DNA from: Acetobacter persici JCM 25330
GTDB lineage: Bacteria > Pseudomonadota > Alphaproteobacteria > Acetobacterales > Acetobacteraceae
DNA: 64,000 nt
Direction of reading: 5' to 3'
Assembly (NCBI RefSeq): GCF_000613905.1
Contig: NZ_BAJW01000003.1
Coordinates: 25,662 to 89,661 of the forward strand
Below the pieces are notes generated by a model. That model saw only the letters and a program-made list of their open reading frames with translations, had not been told where the DNA came from and made no database searches. Below, piece after piece: positions 35,305-45,087 of the stretch. Position numbers and translations under genes: made by a program. Within the stretch, counting starts at the first letter, position 1; each line of letters starts with the position of its first letter.

Positions 35305-37509
35305 TTAGGCTGAGTATTGCTTCAGATCAGAGCTTTGCTGGGTGTTGAGAAGGTAGGGGCCGGCTGCGCGAATAGTCAGGGAGAGGATGCCCATTTTACC
35401 GTGCGTCAGGTGATCGCCGAGAGGTAATGTAGCGTTTCCATTGGTCCAGGCGCAGTCGTTCCATCCTTCAGCGTACCATCCTTCTGGTTTTTCTGCCTGA
35501 AGATGGGATGTGATACTGAACTGCTGTTTGGCGCATTGAAGCTCTACGTCAGCAATAGCAACTCCCATATAGCGACGATCATCCACAAATGGGCCGATGA
35601 CGTCAGAAGGACGACTGGCTCGGGAAACGATTCTCACGATGCCTGTTTCAGGTGGCAGCATAAAGCTGTAACGATTTATCGTCTTGCGGATAGGCCGGAT
35701 TACCGCGCCTGTCTGGGTAATCAGATGCAGGTCCGGATCTATGGTCGTTTCAATAGTTTCTGACGGAAGCAGGGAGGCAACAACACTGTTTTCACGCCAT
35801 TTTAGAGCGCGGAATAGTGGTTCTACAAATGATCGCTCGACACTCAAAGGAGCACCGGCATCATTGTCCCAGTTTTTGACAGCACCACGCAAAATTGCGA
35901 TCTTTCCTTCTTGGCGGAAGGAGGAACGGTTTCCTGTATCTAGGTAACTTTCCGTAAGTACTCCATCTGCTGTGATGATGGCATGCTGGTCTGTTTCCAC
36001 GTGATAGTAGTCATAGGATGCGATTGATTTATCGTAGAAGATAGATACACCGTTGATCAGCATCCTTACGGGAACGAAGCGGTCTTTGAAGAACAGGCAA
36101 TGCTCGGCTGTAATCAGCATGTCTTTGTAAGGAACACCATCGGCAATAGCATCTTTGAGGATACGTACAGGCCATCCAGCCTCGTCTTCTACTAGTTCTG
36201 GGCGAACTGTTGTGTGCGCCTTTCCAACCCAGACAACCGGACGGATAACATCCGTATTGTTTTTCCAATCAAAAGTAATAATCTGATCGCCGATATGGAT
36301 ATTTTCGACCGCAACAGTTCCTTCTGGTGTACGGATCATGCAGCCTGAAAGGAAGCAGGCTTCTAGCCAGCCAACAGCGCTTTGGTCTTTTCCGTTAGTG
36401 TTAATCTTAAAATCATCTTGCGTGTAACCTGTGCCGACATCAAGTGTCAGATTACCTGCGGCTGTTGTGAGACTTAATATGCCAGTATTAGAGTCATAAG
36501 AAGAGTTTTTGATATTGGACCCGACGTTAATTTGGTCACCTTTTGTAAAACCACGAATTTCTCCAGTAAAAGACGCGGCGTTTGCAAAGGTAACAAAGTC
36601 CAGACTGTTGCCCGAACCGGACATATTAATATCTTGAGAGGAGGCTCCATTGTTAAGTTTTAATGAGCCGCCGCTATTAAGATTGATCGTACCTGCATTG
36701 CTACTGGACGATACAAGTTTGTTTGATACTGTCAGGTTGGCATCTGTCAGATTCAGTATGCCATTATTAATATATTGGTTTGTTCCACCAATAATTTGAA
36801 TATTTCCTAATGAATTGGTGGATGTATAAGACCAAGTGCCATCATTTTCAAAGCCATTTCCGCTTACAGTTGTAACAGATGTAGATGCACCAGGCACATT
36901 AAAAGATACGGTCCCTGTGTTTTTGATGCCGTAAAAATTCAGATTAGTCGTTGAACCGCTGGTGCCAGCAGAATCGTCAATTGAAAAGGTCCCAGTATTG
37001 GTGAATGTGCCACCATTAGATATGCTCCCCCAATTGGAAGTCATACCTGTTCCGCTGGTAGCAACAACTTTGATCGTGCCATTATTGGTCAAGTTGGTGA
37101 CATAAGGCGCACTTATAGTAGATGCACCGGCAGATTCAAGGTCAATGGTGCTACCTGCATCATTGGAAATAGTGCCATATTGGAGGTAAACGCTTGAGCC
37201 GGATGTAGCGTCAAGTTGCTTGTATACTATCTGGCCGTCATTTTGCGTTAATGAGCTAGAAGAATTCGTTCCAAGATAAAAAGAATTTCCGGTACCTTTA
37301 GTTGATGGAATATAGGATACCAGACCATCATTGATCAGATTTCCGTAAAAATTAACAATTCTTGCAGCCGAAGGCGAAAATAAAAACTGCCCAGATGATG
37401 TGTTCGTAACAGTATAACTTCCTCCAGAGATGGTATTCGTGAAGGGAGTAGATCCTGTGTAAGTTTGGGTGGTGTCGTTTGTTCCGCCTGAAGAAAAATT
37501 ATCGCCCAT
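35305..37509 (-). CDS. Large Asn/Ser/Thr-rich exoprotein with C-terminal Hint domain
   Basis: The first 380 residues are a low-complexity beta-repeat array (NNGTI, NTGTFS, NDGTWS, NNGILNL, NAGTINLNSG) as in beta-helix adhesins. Then ACFLSGCMIRTPEGTVAVENIHIGDQIITFDW starts a Hint_2 (hedgehog/intein-type) domain, with later IPITAEHCLFF-like TAEH and DYYHVETDQHAIITADGVLTESY motifs. Hint domains cut or splice themselves at the Cys. No ordinary signal peptide; secretion is probably non-classical. ATG 37509 is preferred over a TTG eight codons earlier. GC content is well below the neighbours. Role unknown; adhesion or matrix protein is plausible. Confidence 0.75.
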   Translation of the reverse strand: MGDNFSSGGTNDTTQTYTGSTPFTNTISGGSYTVTNTSSGQFLFSPSAARIVNFYGNLINDGLVSYIPSTKGTGNSFYLGTNSSSSLTQNDGQIVYKQLDATSGSSVYLQYGTISNDAGSTIDLESAGASTISAPYVTNLTNNGTIKVVATSGTGMTSNWGSISNGGTFTNTGTFSIDDSAGTSGSTTNLNFYGIKNTGTVSFNVPGASTSVTTVSGNGFENDGTWSYTSTNSLGNIQIIGGTNQYINNGILNLTDANLTVSNKLVSSSSNAGTINLNSGGSLKLNNGASSQDINMSGSGNSLDFVTFANAASFTGEIRGFTKGDQINVGSNIKNSSYDSNTGILSLTTAAGNLTLDVGTGYTQDDFKINTNGKDQSAVGWLEACFLSGCMIRTPEGTVAVENIHIGDQIITFDWKNNTDVIRPVVWVGKAHTTVRPELVEDEAGWPVRILKDAIADGVPYKDMLITAEHCLFFKDRFVPVRMLINGVSIFYDKSIASYDYYHVETDQHAIITADGVLTESYLDTGNRSSFRQEGKIAILRGAVKNWDNDAGAPLSVERSFVEPLFRALKWRENSVVASLLPSETIETTIDPDLHLITQTGAVIRPIRKTINRYSFMLPPETGIVRIVSRASRPSDVIGPFVDDRRYMGVAIADVELQCAKQQFSITSHLQAEKPEGWYAEGWNDCAWTNGNATLPLGDHLTHGKMGILSLTIRAAGPYLLNTQQSSDLKQYSA

Positions 37510-37845
37510 TTTTATAAACCCTGATTTGCGCAAAACGAACCAAGTTTCGTGAGGCTTAAGTTACTTTATGGAGGAATGGTTAATATTGAGTTACTATAAT
37601 AATTTTTGTTAGAGTAAGAAAAACTCAAAAAAGTTATAAAAATGAAAACATATTTTGATGAAGGTTGAGTCCTTTAAGAAATATTGATTTTGATCGTGGC
37701 TGCTTTTGATGCGTTTATGATGAATGGGAAATGTTATTTGTTTTTCTTATTTTCATATTTTAGAGATTTATTGTGTTTTTTAGTGTGGCTTTACACTGGG
37801 AATTTTAAGAAGTTAGTGGATGCTTGAGAGCTTGATTGCTACCCG
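37510..37845. other. AT-rich upstream region of the Hint-domain gene
   Basis: Highly AT-rich, with no coding frame on either strand. It is likely the promoter and leader region for the leftward Hint gene; no specific box can be assigned. Confidence 0.4.
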
Positions 37846-38170
37846 GCTACAGTGATTCTCTTGGGAACGATGAGGCTGTCAAAAAGAACGGCGAGTAATA
37901 TGCTACCGGAAATGACAAGCTGGTAAATGGAAATCATCTTGCCTCGTCGGCTTTTTTCGTAATTTCTGCAATATAGAGCGGGGCGGAAAAAGACGTGAAG
38001 CCTACGCTAATACCCAGAAAAACACGGCCCGCAATCATGACCGCAATGGACGGGGCGAGGGAGCAGAGAGCGGTGCCAAGTAAAAAGAGCAGGCCCGCAT
38101 AAAACATGGTGCCCCGGCGGCCCCGATATTTTGAGGCCGGGATAGCCAGAAGGGAGCCTCTGGTGCAGCG
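37846..38170 (-). pseudogene. Remnant of a sugar-porter MFS transporter
   Basis: Read leftward: SLLAIPASKYRGRRGTMFYAGLLFLLGTALCSLAPSIAVMIAGRVFLGISVGFTSFSAPLYIAEI, then after one lost base GKMISIYQLVISGSILLAVLFDSL. This is helices 2-5 of a xylose/galactose-type proton symporter, with the GR(R)GR-like loop between helices 2 and 3. Both ends are missing. It stops at 37846 after IVPKRITVAG. A gene fragment, not a working carrier. Confidence 0.75.
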
Positions 38171-38282
38171 GTTTCCACGGGTAACGCCCTTTTTTGTTGT
38201 TGTTCTTTCAACAACGAACGGTTCGTTACGGTGTGAGTTCCGATAAAAACGGTGTGGGAATGTGGTTTGGTAAGCACGTCAT

Positions 38283-38313
38283 AAAAAACCCTCGCGATGG
38301 GGCGAGGGTTTTT
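38283..38313. terminator. Bidirectional terminator
   Basis: AAACCCTCGC (38286-38295) pairs perfectly with GCGAGGGTTT (38302-38311), with A run before and T run after. It ends the sulfide:quinone-reductase-like gene leftward. Confidence 0.85.
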
Positions 38314-38335
38314 AAAGTTCAGATCAGACTGAGGC

Positions 38336-39595
38336 TCAGAGTTTGATCCACTCCGGATGATGCGGCACGCTGATATCCCGGCCTTTGAGCATCATGTCCC
38401 AATACACCCGCGGGAAAACGGTAGTTTTCAGGAACCATGCAAACCGGCTGGGCTTGCGCTGGTCATACGGGAAGCTGGGGGCGGGTTTGCCGCCATACAG
38501 GAATTCCGCCAGCACAATCTTGCCGTAACCGACCGTCAGCGGGCAGGCGCCATATCCGTCATAAATGCCGCTAAACGGTTTGCCATCCAGAGAGGCGAGC
38601 AGATTAGCCGTCACAACCGGTGTCTGCGCACGCGCAGCGGCCATCGTCTTGGCGTTGGAGGTGCCAATGACGTCCCCTAGTCCAAAAACGGAGTCATACT
38701 GTGTGTGGCGCAGGGTGGAGGGGTCTACGTCCAGCCAGCCGCCAGAATTGGCCAGCGGGCTTTTTTTGACAAAGTCAGGCGCGCTCTGCGGCGGCGTGAC
38801 GTGCAGCATGTCAAAATCTTTGACCACATTTTCTGTTTTGCCGTCCGGGCCTGTCACGGCAAAGGTGGCTTTGCGTTCCGGGCCGTTCACGGCAATCAGC
38901 GTGTGTTTATACTGGAGGTTGATGCCGTAATAATCGACGGCCTGCTGGAGGGCAGGGCGATAATAGGCCACCCCAAACAGGGCATCCCCGGAAAGGCAGA
39001 ACTCAACATTGGTGCGGTTCAGCGTGCCTTCCTTGCGCCAGTAATCAGAAGCCAGATAGGCAATTTTCTGCGGCGCTCCCGCGCATTTAATCGGCATGGG
39101 CGGTTGTGTGAACAGGGCCGTGCCACCGGAGAGAGACTGGATGCACGTCCAGGTGTATTCCACGGTATCTTTGGAATAGTTGCTGCAGACGCCGTTGCGG
39201 CCCAGCGTTTCGGACAGGCCTTCAATCTTGTCCCAGTCAAGCTGGAGACCGGGGCAGACCACCAGACGATTGTACGCTACCGTCCGTCCATCGGTTAGCG
39301 TGACTTGCTTTTCCTCCGGCTGGAAGGAGTCGACGGCGGCCCGCAGCCATGTGCAGCCGTCAGGGATCAGCCCGCCTTCCTGCTTCAGCGTGCTTTTCAG
39401 CGTCATGACGCCAGCCCCCACCAGTGTCCAGCCGGGCTGGTAAGCGTGGGTGGTGGCCGGGTCAATCACGGCAACGTCCAGTGTCGGGCGTTCGTGCAGC
39501 AGACGGGCAGCGACTGCAATACCGGCCGCGCCACCCCCGACGATGACGACTGTATAGCGGAGGTCCGGGGTTTTTCCGGCTTCAGACTGGGCCAT
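38336..39595 (-). CDS. Sulfide:quinone oxidoreductase-like FAD protein
   Basis: N-terminal FAD Rossmann motif VVIVGGGAAGIAVAARL, then AYQPGWTLVGAGVM and LVVCPGLQLDWDKIEGL. Conserved redox Cys lie in NGVCSNYS and MPIKCAGAPQKIAYL. Length 419, as in bacterial SQRs; C-terminus has a membrane-associating amphipathic part. It would oxidise sulfide with quinone on the cytoplasmic membrane face. It stands alone with its own terminator. Confidence 0.8.
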   Translation of the reverse strand: MAQSEAGKTPDLRYTVVIVGGGAAGIAVAARLLHERPTLDVAVIDPATTHAYQPGWTLVGAGVMTLKSTLKQEGGLIPDGCTWLRAAVDSFQPEEKQVTLTDGRTVAYNRLVVCPGLQLDWDKIEGLSETLGRNGVCSNYSKDTVEYTWTCIQSLSGGTALFTQPPMPIKCAGAPQKIAYLASDYWRKEGTLNRTNVEFCLSGDALFGVAYYRPALQQAVDYYGINLQYKHTLIAVNGPERKATFAVTGPDGKTENVVKDFDMLHVTPPQSAPDFVKKSPLANSGGWLDVDPSTLRHTQYDSVFGLGDVIGTSNAKTMAAARAQTPVVTANLLASLDGKPFSGIYDGYGACPLTVGYGKIVLAEFLYGGKPAPSFPYDQRKPSRFAWFLKTTVFPRVYWDMMLKGRDISVPHHPEWIKL

Positions 39596-39704
39596 TCATG
39601 CTCTCCCTGAGACTGTTTCACATCAGATTGCTGTGAGCAGTATCACAAACATCAATAATTTAATAAAGTCATTAATTATTGGGGAGGCATGTTTGTAGCG
39701 CAGG

Positions 39705-39944
39705 TTAGTCTTTAATCCAGGCTTCCACCGGGCCCTGCAACTTCATGGTCAGCGGGTTGCCGTTGCGGTCAACAGTTTTGCCCACGGCCACACGCACCCA
39801 GCCTTCGCTGATGCAGTATTCTTCCACGTTGGTTTTCTCGACACCCTTAAAGCGAATACCCACGCCGCGTTCCAGCAGGGCTTCATTAAAATATGGGCTT
39901 GTCGGGTTCACGGACAGACGGTCGGGGACGGTGGTATCGGTCAT
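39705..39944 (-). CDS. DUF3297 family protein
   Basis: The 79-residue product MTDTTVPDRLSVNPTSPYFNEALLERGVGIRFKG, then EEYCISEGWVRVAVGKTVDRNGNPLT, matches the DUF3297 family of small alpha- and betaproteobacterial proteins. Function unknown. Single-gene unit. Confidence 0.85.
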   Translation of the reverse strand: MTDTTVPDRLSVNPTSPYFNEALLERGVGIRFKGVEKTNVEEYCISEGWVRVAVGKTVDRNGNPLTMKLQGPVEAWIKD

Positions 39945-40090
39945 GAGGAGCCATTCCTTGCAGATAAAGGGTCTTAAACGCTGTTTTCTTAGCGAGTTTT
40001 GGCCGCAATGACTATTCCGCTTTCAGGCGGTTCATGCTGGCCCAGTCGCTGTCCCAGTTCCCCTGGCCGTGCCTGCCGCCCGCAACACCG

Positions 40091-43000
40091 TCATGGTGTT
40101 CCGGCGGGCGTATGCGGCGGTGTGGCGTCAGCCGGGTTGCGGGTAAAGCGCAGTCTGGCCCCAATGGCGGCCCCTTTACGCTGCACCCAGCGGCCAAACC
40201 GATGCATGAACAGATACACAACCGGGGTGGAATACAGCGTGAGCAACTGGCTGGTAGCCAGCCCGCCGATGACGGCAATGCCCAGCGGACGGCGCAGTTC
40301 CGAGCCATAGCCATGGCCAAACACCAGAGGCACCGCACCAAAGGCGGCGGCCAGCGTTGTCATGAGGATCGGCCGGAAACGGGTGAGGCAGGCGGTACGA
40401 ATGGCTTCTTCCGGCGGCAGATTCTGCTCACGTTCCACATGCAGGGCAAAGTCGATCATCAGAATGGCGTTTTTCTTCACGATGCCGATCAGCAGAATGA
40501 CGCTGATCATGGCGATGAGAGAAAACGGTTCCTGACAGATCCACAGTGTCAGCACCGCACCCACAGCGGCGGAAGGCAGCGTGGAGAGAATGGTGAGCGG
40601 CTGGATGTAGCTCTCATACAGAATACCGAGCGTGACATACATGGTCGCAATCGCGGCGATGAAGACCAGCAACTCGTTAATCAGGTCTTTCTGCATGTCG
40701 CCTGCCTGACCGGAGAAATCACCACGCAGGCCCAGCGGGGTGTGCAGGCTGACCATGGTGCGCTGAATCTCGCTGGATGCATCGCCCAGAGATTTACCCG
40801 GTGCGAGATCAAACGAGATGGAGCCGGAAATAAACCCGTTTTCGTGGCTGACCTGAAGCGGGGTCGGGGCGGTTTCCAGCGTCGCCACTGTTGGCAGAGG
40901 CACCATCGTTTCAGACGATGAGGACACAGCCGAACCGTTGGATGCTCCGGCTCCGCCGCCTGCCAGACGGTTGGCAATGGCGTTGCGGAAGGATTGCTGG
41001 CTGAGGGATGCCGCTCGGGATTCCGTAGTATCCGACGGTTTGACAACGCGGACCGTGTTGGAGGCCGTGGCACCTGCGGCCGTGCCGCCAGCGGTGGAGA
41101 CCCAGAGCGTTTTCAGCATATCCGGATTTTCGCGGAACTGCTTTTCCACTTCCATCACCACGTAATAGGTGGTGAGCGGGGTAGAAATGGCGGACGCGGT
41201 GCGCTGCCCGTATGCATCATACAGGGCGTTCCCAATAAGCTGCGGCGTTACGAGGTAACGGGCCGCCGTATCGCGCTGGATGCGCACATGCATGGCCGTG
41301 CCGTTGCCAGACAGATGGCTGGTTACGCCAACAAGCACCTTGCTTTTACGCAGGGCGTCCATAATGCGCGGCACCCAGGTGTAAATATCCTCCGCATTGT
41401 CACTCTGGAAGATATACTGATACGTACCCTCATGCTGGCGTCCACCGCCGCCATTGATATCCCCGGCGTTGGAAATGCTGGCGGTCATGCCCGGAATATC
41501 CTTCACGCGCTCACGCACGCGGGCGGCAATCTGCTCCGGGGTGGAACTGCGTGAAGATTTGTTCGTAAGCTGGGCAAATACCTGAGATTCGTTGGCCGCG
41601 TCTTCCCCGGCAAAGCCCAGAACGTCGCTCACGTCATGGTCCGCCATCATGGCGTCCACGACTTTTTTTGTCTTGGCGGACATGGCGGTGAAGGAACTGG
41701 TCTGGTCGGAACTCAGATAGCTTTCCAGCAGAGAAATATCTTCCGCAGGCAGCACCGTTTTGGACATGACAATCAGGATGCCGATGGTCGCAAAAAAGCT
41801 GGCGGGCAGAGAGCAGAAAATCAGCCAAGGGTGGCGCAGCGCCCAGTTCAGGGAGCGCGCATAGCCCCGGATCAGGCGGTCCAGCACGTTGTCCGTGCCG
41901 TCTGCCAGCAGATGCGCCGCGCGGGTCAGCAGGCCTTTTTGGGGCGGGGGCGCGCTGGGGTCCGGCTCATGATGGATTTCCAGCATGTAGGCGCACATCA
42001 TGGGCGTGAGCGAGATAGACAGAAAGAACGAGACAGAGACGGCTGTGGTCAGCGTCATCGCAAATTCAAAGAAAATCTTGCCCGGAACGCCGCCCAGCAG
42101 CAGGAGCGGCAGAAAGACCGCAATCAGAGAAATGGTGATGGAGAGGATGGTAAAGGCAATCTCGCGCGAGCCAAGCAGCGTTGCTTCCATCCGGCCCATG
42201 CCCGCTTCCATGTGGCGGGCAATATTTTCCACCACCACAATGGCATCATCCACCACAAAGCCGGTGGCGATTGTGAGCGCCATGAGGGACAGCGTATCCA
42301 GCGAAAAGCCCAGCAGATGCATGACCGCGAGGGACCCGGCCAGCGAGATCGGCACGGTAATGGCCGGAATGAGCGTGGACCGCCAGCTCCGTAAAAACGC
42401 CAGCACCACCAGCACCACCAGCACCACGGAAATGACCAGCGTATATTGCGTATCTTCCAGCGCGCCACGGATGGAGACTGACCGGTCAGACACCAGTTTG
42501 AACTGCACATCCGCAGGCAGGGCGTTGGCCAGAATATCGGCGCGGGCGCGGATGGCGTCCGTCACTTCAATCACGTTGGCGCCCGGCTGCGGGCGGATGA
42601 TGGTGATAATGGCGGGCTGCGTATTATACCACGCCGCCTTCCGCTCATCCTGCGGGCCATCACGCACAATGGCCACATCCGTCAGCCGCACGGGGCGGTT
42701 GTTGCGGTAGCCGATAACAAGATCCCGGTATTCGTTAGCCGTGCGGGCCTGATCATTGGTTTCCAGCGTCAGCCGCTGGCCGCCGGAATCCAGAAATCCT
42801 TTGGGGGTGTTGGCGTTGGCGGAGGCCAGAGCCGAGCGTACGTCTTCAAACCCGATGCCGTATTTATACAGCATCATGGGGTTCATTTCCACGCGCACAG
42901 CCGGTTTGGACGCGCCGACCATTTCCACCCAGCCGACCCCTTTCACCCCCGCCAGCAGAGGCTTGAGCCGGGTTTCCGCCAGATCCCGCAAAGCGGTGGG

Positions 43001-43450
43001 GGACCGGGTGGGGGATGTCATGGCTGCCAGCATGATGGGGCTGTCAGACGGGTTGGCCTTATAATATTGCGGCGGCATCAGCAGTGTGTGCGGCATATCT
43101 GCCCGTGCGGCCTGCAAGGCGGCCTCCACATCACGCGCGGCCCCGTTAATGTCCCGGCTGTTATCAAAAAACATCAGGATGAAGGCGCTTGTGTCCGTTG
43201 AATCGGACCGCATGCTGCTCAGACCGGCAATCTGGCCCAGATGCCGCTCAAGCGGTGTGGTGAGTGAACTGGCCATCTGCTGCGGGGAGCCGCCCGGCTG
43301 TGTGGCCACAACATAGATAACGGGCACGGAAATATTGGGCAGGTCGGCCACCGGCATGGCCCGGTAGGCAAAGACGCCAGCCAGCACAAAGGCCATAGCC
43401 ATCAGAACAGTGCCGACGGGACGCATGATAAAAAGCCGGCAGATAGACAA
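40091..43450 (-). CDS. RND-type multidrug efflux permease (AcrB/MdtBC family)
   Basis: 1119 residues: MSICRLFIMRPVGTVLMAMAFVLAGVFAYRAMPVADLPNISVPVI opens the HAE1-type permease. Helix 4 carries MALTIATGFVVDDAIVVVENIARHME with the proton-relay Asp pair, and the late part has AAFGAVPLVFGHGYGSELRRPLGIAVIGGL. It exceeds the usual 1030-1050 mainly through a Ser/Ala/Gly-rich insert at about residues 785-849 in the second periplasmic loop. No membrane-fusion protein or outer-membrane channel lies next to it, so partners are elsewhere. Confidence 0.85.
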   Translation of the reverse strand: MSICRLFIMRPVGTVLMAMAFVLAGVFAYRAMPVADLPNISVPVIYVVATQPGGSPQQMASSLTTPLERHLGQIAGLSSMRSDSTDTSAFILMFFDNSRDINGAARDVEAALQAARADMPHTLLMPPQYYKANPSDSPIMLAAMTSPTRSPTALRDLAETRLKPLLAGVKGVGWVEMVGASKPAVRVEMNPMMLYKYGIGFEDVRSALASANANTPKGFLDSGGQRLTLETNDQARTANEYRDLVIGYRNNRPVRLTDVAIVRDGPQDERKAAWYNTQPAIITIIRPQPGANVIEVTDAIRARADILANALPADVQFKLVSDRSVSIRGALEDTQYTLVISVVLVVLVVLAFLRSWRSTLIPAITVPISLAGSLAVMHLLGFSLDTLSLMALTIATGFVVDDAIVVVENIARHMEAGMGRMEATLLGSREIAFTILSITISLIAVFLPLLLLGGVPGKIFFEFAMTLTTAVSVSFFLSISLTPMMCAYMLEIHHEPDPSAPPPQKGLLTRAAHLLADGTDNVLDRLIRGYARSLNWALRHPWLIFCSLPASFFATIGILIVMSKTVLPAEDISLLESYLSSDQTSSFTAMSAKTKKVVDAMMADHDVSDVLGFAGEDAANESQVFAQLTNKSSRSSTPEQIAARVRERVKDIPGMTASISNAGDINGGGGRQHEGTYQYIFQSDNAEDIYTWVPRIMDALRKSKVLVGVTSHLSGNGTAMHVRIQRDTAARYLVTPQLIGNALYDAYGQRTASAISTPLTTYYVVMEVEKQFRENPDMLKTLWVSTAGGTAAGATASNTVRVVKPSDTTESRAASLSQQSFRNAIANRLAGGGAGASNGSAVSSSSETMVPLPTVATLETAPTPLQVSHENGFISGSISFDLAPGKSLGDASSEIQRTMVSLHTPLGLRGDFSGQAGDMQKDLINELLVFIAAIATMYVTLGILYESYIQPLTILSTLPSAAVGAVLTLWICQEPFSLIAMISVILLIGIVKKNAILMIDFALHVEREQNLPPEEAIRTACLTRFRPILMTTLAAAFGAVPLVFGHGYGSELRRPLGIAVIGGLATSQLLTLYSTPVVYLFMHRFGRWVQRKGAAIGARLRFTRNPADATPPHTPAGTP

Positions 43451-43554
43451 AAGCGGTGTTCCTTACCCGGGATCAGGCTGGGCTGGCGGGCGAGGCCAGC
43501 ATGGCGTTAAATGAAGCACCAAAAGATTGCTATCCGGTTGTCTCCAGCCGCGCC

Positions 43555-44355
43555 TCACGGCAGGACATTTGCCCTGTCAGCCCGGACGCTGGGTGCGGGG
43601 GCTGCTGCATCACTGATAATCTTTCCGCTTCCGTCTCGTTCCGTTGCCAGTGCGCCAGTGACTTTGTCAACACTGATCCCTCCGCTGTGCTGAACATGAA
43701 ACATGCCAACGTCCGTAACACCATGAAAAACCGCGTCTTTTGTGCTGGCGGAGGTAATTTCCAGCGCCTTGAGGTGCCCCGCACCTGCGGTAAAGCTGGC
43801 GCTCCCCCCCAGATACAGGGCCAGAGCCGGGGCCGCGATGGTGGTGATGGTAACAGGAGCGCTCTGCTCGGACCGGATACGGGCGGATTCAGCCAGCGTG
43901 GAAATGGTGATCGGGCCAGATGAGTCAGAGAAGAGCCCCAGTTCCCCGGTTTTCCCCAAATTCAGAGTGCCGCTGCCCGCATGGATAAACGTGGGGCCGG
44001 TGCGGTCTGCCAGTGTGATGTTTGTTGTGCCTGCATCGTCAATTGTCAGACTCACGTCTGGCCGGACAGAAACCGTCAGAGTTCCGCTGTGAGAGCAGGT
44101 GTGCTGGGTCAGAGTAGTTGCGCCCTCTACGGAGGGGGTGAGGGTGATGTCCTGCGGCGTCGTGCCTTCAATACGGGCTATCTCACTCTGCTTGCTGTTG
44201 CTGAGAAGATGCAGGTTTTGCAGGCAGGGTGTGTGGACCACCAGTGCATGGGTATTCAGGCTCGTGGCGGCATCCAGACGGCTGGTGAGACCTGCAAGAA
44301 GCAGAGGGAACGCTATGAGCATGCCGCGCTGAGAGAGAGCTATCCGGGTAAACAT
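43555..44355 (-). CDS. Secreted hypothetical protein
   Basis: The 266-residue product has a signal peptide (GMLIAFPLLLAGLTSRLDAATS) and a repetitive beta-rich body with DDAGTTNITLADRTGPTFIHAGSGTLNLGKTGELGLFSDSSGPITIST, recalling DUF2807-type head domains. It precedes the RND permease on the same strand by about 100 bp. No function known. Confidence 0.6.
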   Translation of the reverse strand: MFTRIALSQRGMLIAFPLLLAGLTSRLDAATSLNTHALVVHTPCLQNLHLLSNSKQSEIARIEGTTPQDITLTPSVEGATTLTQHTCSHSGTLTVSVRPDVSLTIDDAGTTNITLADRTGPTFIHAGSGTLNLGKTGELGLFSDSSGPITISTLAESARIRSEQSAPVTITTIAAPALALYLGGSASFTAGAGHLKALEITSASTKDAVFHGVTDVGMFHVQHSGGISVDKVTGALATERDGSGKIISDAAAPAPSVRADRANVLP

Positions 44356-44451
44356 AACGGTATTTGTGCCAGCACGCGGTGGTGGCGTCCAGCGGCTTGC
44401 TTCATAGAATCGCCTTGGTATGACAGAGGTTCTGGCAGGGGAAAAGATTAT

Positions 44452-45087
44452 ATGGACAAGATCGCAGTGAACACAGAACGGTTTGAAAATATTGGTGATA
44501 ACTGCGAGTTCGGCTTCGTCAAGCGGGCTCTGGGGGATGAAAATGGCGGCTTGCTAAGATGGGCCCGTTCTTCACCTCAGGCGTTGATAAAAGGGCTGAA
44601 TCAGAGATTTGAAGGGCTTTATGCATTCGAAAATCTCTCTCCGTTCTGGGATAATGTCACGCAGGACACCCTGTATGGATTCTGCTTTCATACGCATATG
44701 CTCTCAAAAAATGGCCAGTGGTGCGAGAGTGAAGAGCGACGACGCGAGTTGTACAGGCCAGAGAAAGAAAAAATTGACTACCTTGTCGAAAAGTTCATGC
44801 AGCGTCTGGCCGACCCGTCCGCCATTTTCGTTTATAAATGCAACGAGAATATCCGGCATGATGATGCTGAACAGCTATCCCAGGCCCTGGCCAGACATGG
44901 TCGGGCGCGCCTGCTCGCTGTGCGTCACACGGAGGATCAAAGTCTGATCGGGCATGTCCGGCAGGAGGGGGCGTATCTGGCAGGGTATGTGGACCATTTT
45001 GCGCCATATTCCCAGTCTGACCAGTTTTCTCCCCTGTGGGAGTCTGTGCTGGGTGAGGCGCTGGTTGCGCCTCGGGTCACGCCTTAA
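44452..45087 (+). CDS. Hypothetical protein with GDNCEFG motif
   Basis: ATG 44452 follows a GGGGAAAAG site. The 211-residue product begins MDKIAVNTERFENIGDNCEFGFVKRALGDENGGLLRWAR. The pattern F-x-x-I/L-G-D-N-C-E-F-G, a later FCFHTHM and a VYKCNENI segment occur in proteins or domains found near polysaccharide genes of Alphaproteobacteria; catalytic role unknown. It converges on the HlyD-like gene so closely that both stops share the palindrome TTAA (45084-45087). Confidence 0.6.
   Translation: MDKIAVNTERFENIGDNCEFGFVKRALGDENGGLLRWARSSPQALIKGLNQRFEGLYAFENLSPFWDNVTQDTLYGFCFHTHMLSKNGQWCESEERRRELYRPEKEKIDYLVEKFMQRLADPSAIFVYKCNENIRHDDAEQLSQALARHGRARLLAVRHTEDQSLIGHVRQEGAYLAGYVDHFAPYSQSDQFSPLWESVLGEALVAPRVTP

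Noticed and set aside
43981..45087. Longer start for the GDNCEFG protein
   Set aside because: The upstream part lies antisense to the secreted protein gene and reads as Cys/Arg-rich nonsense. The ATG at 44452 has a good ribosome site.
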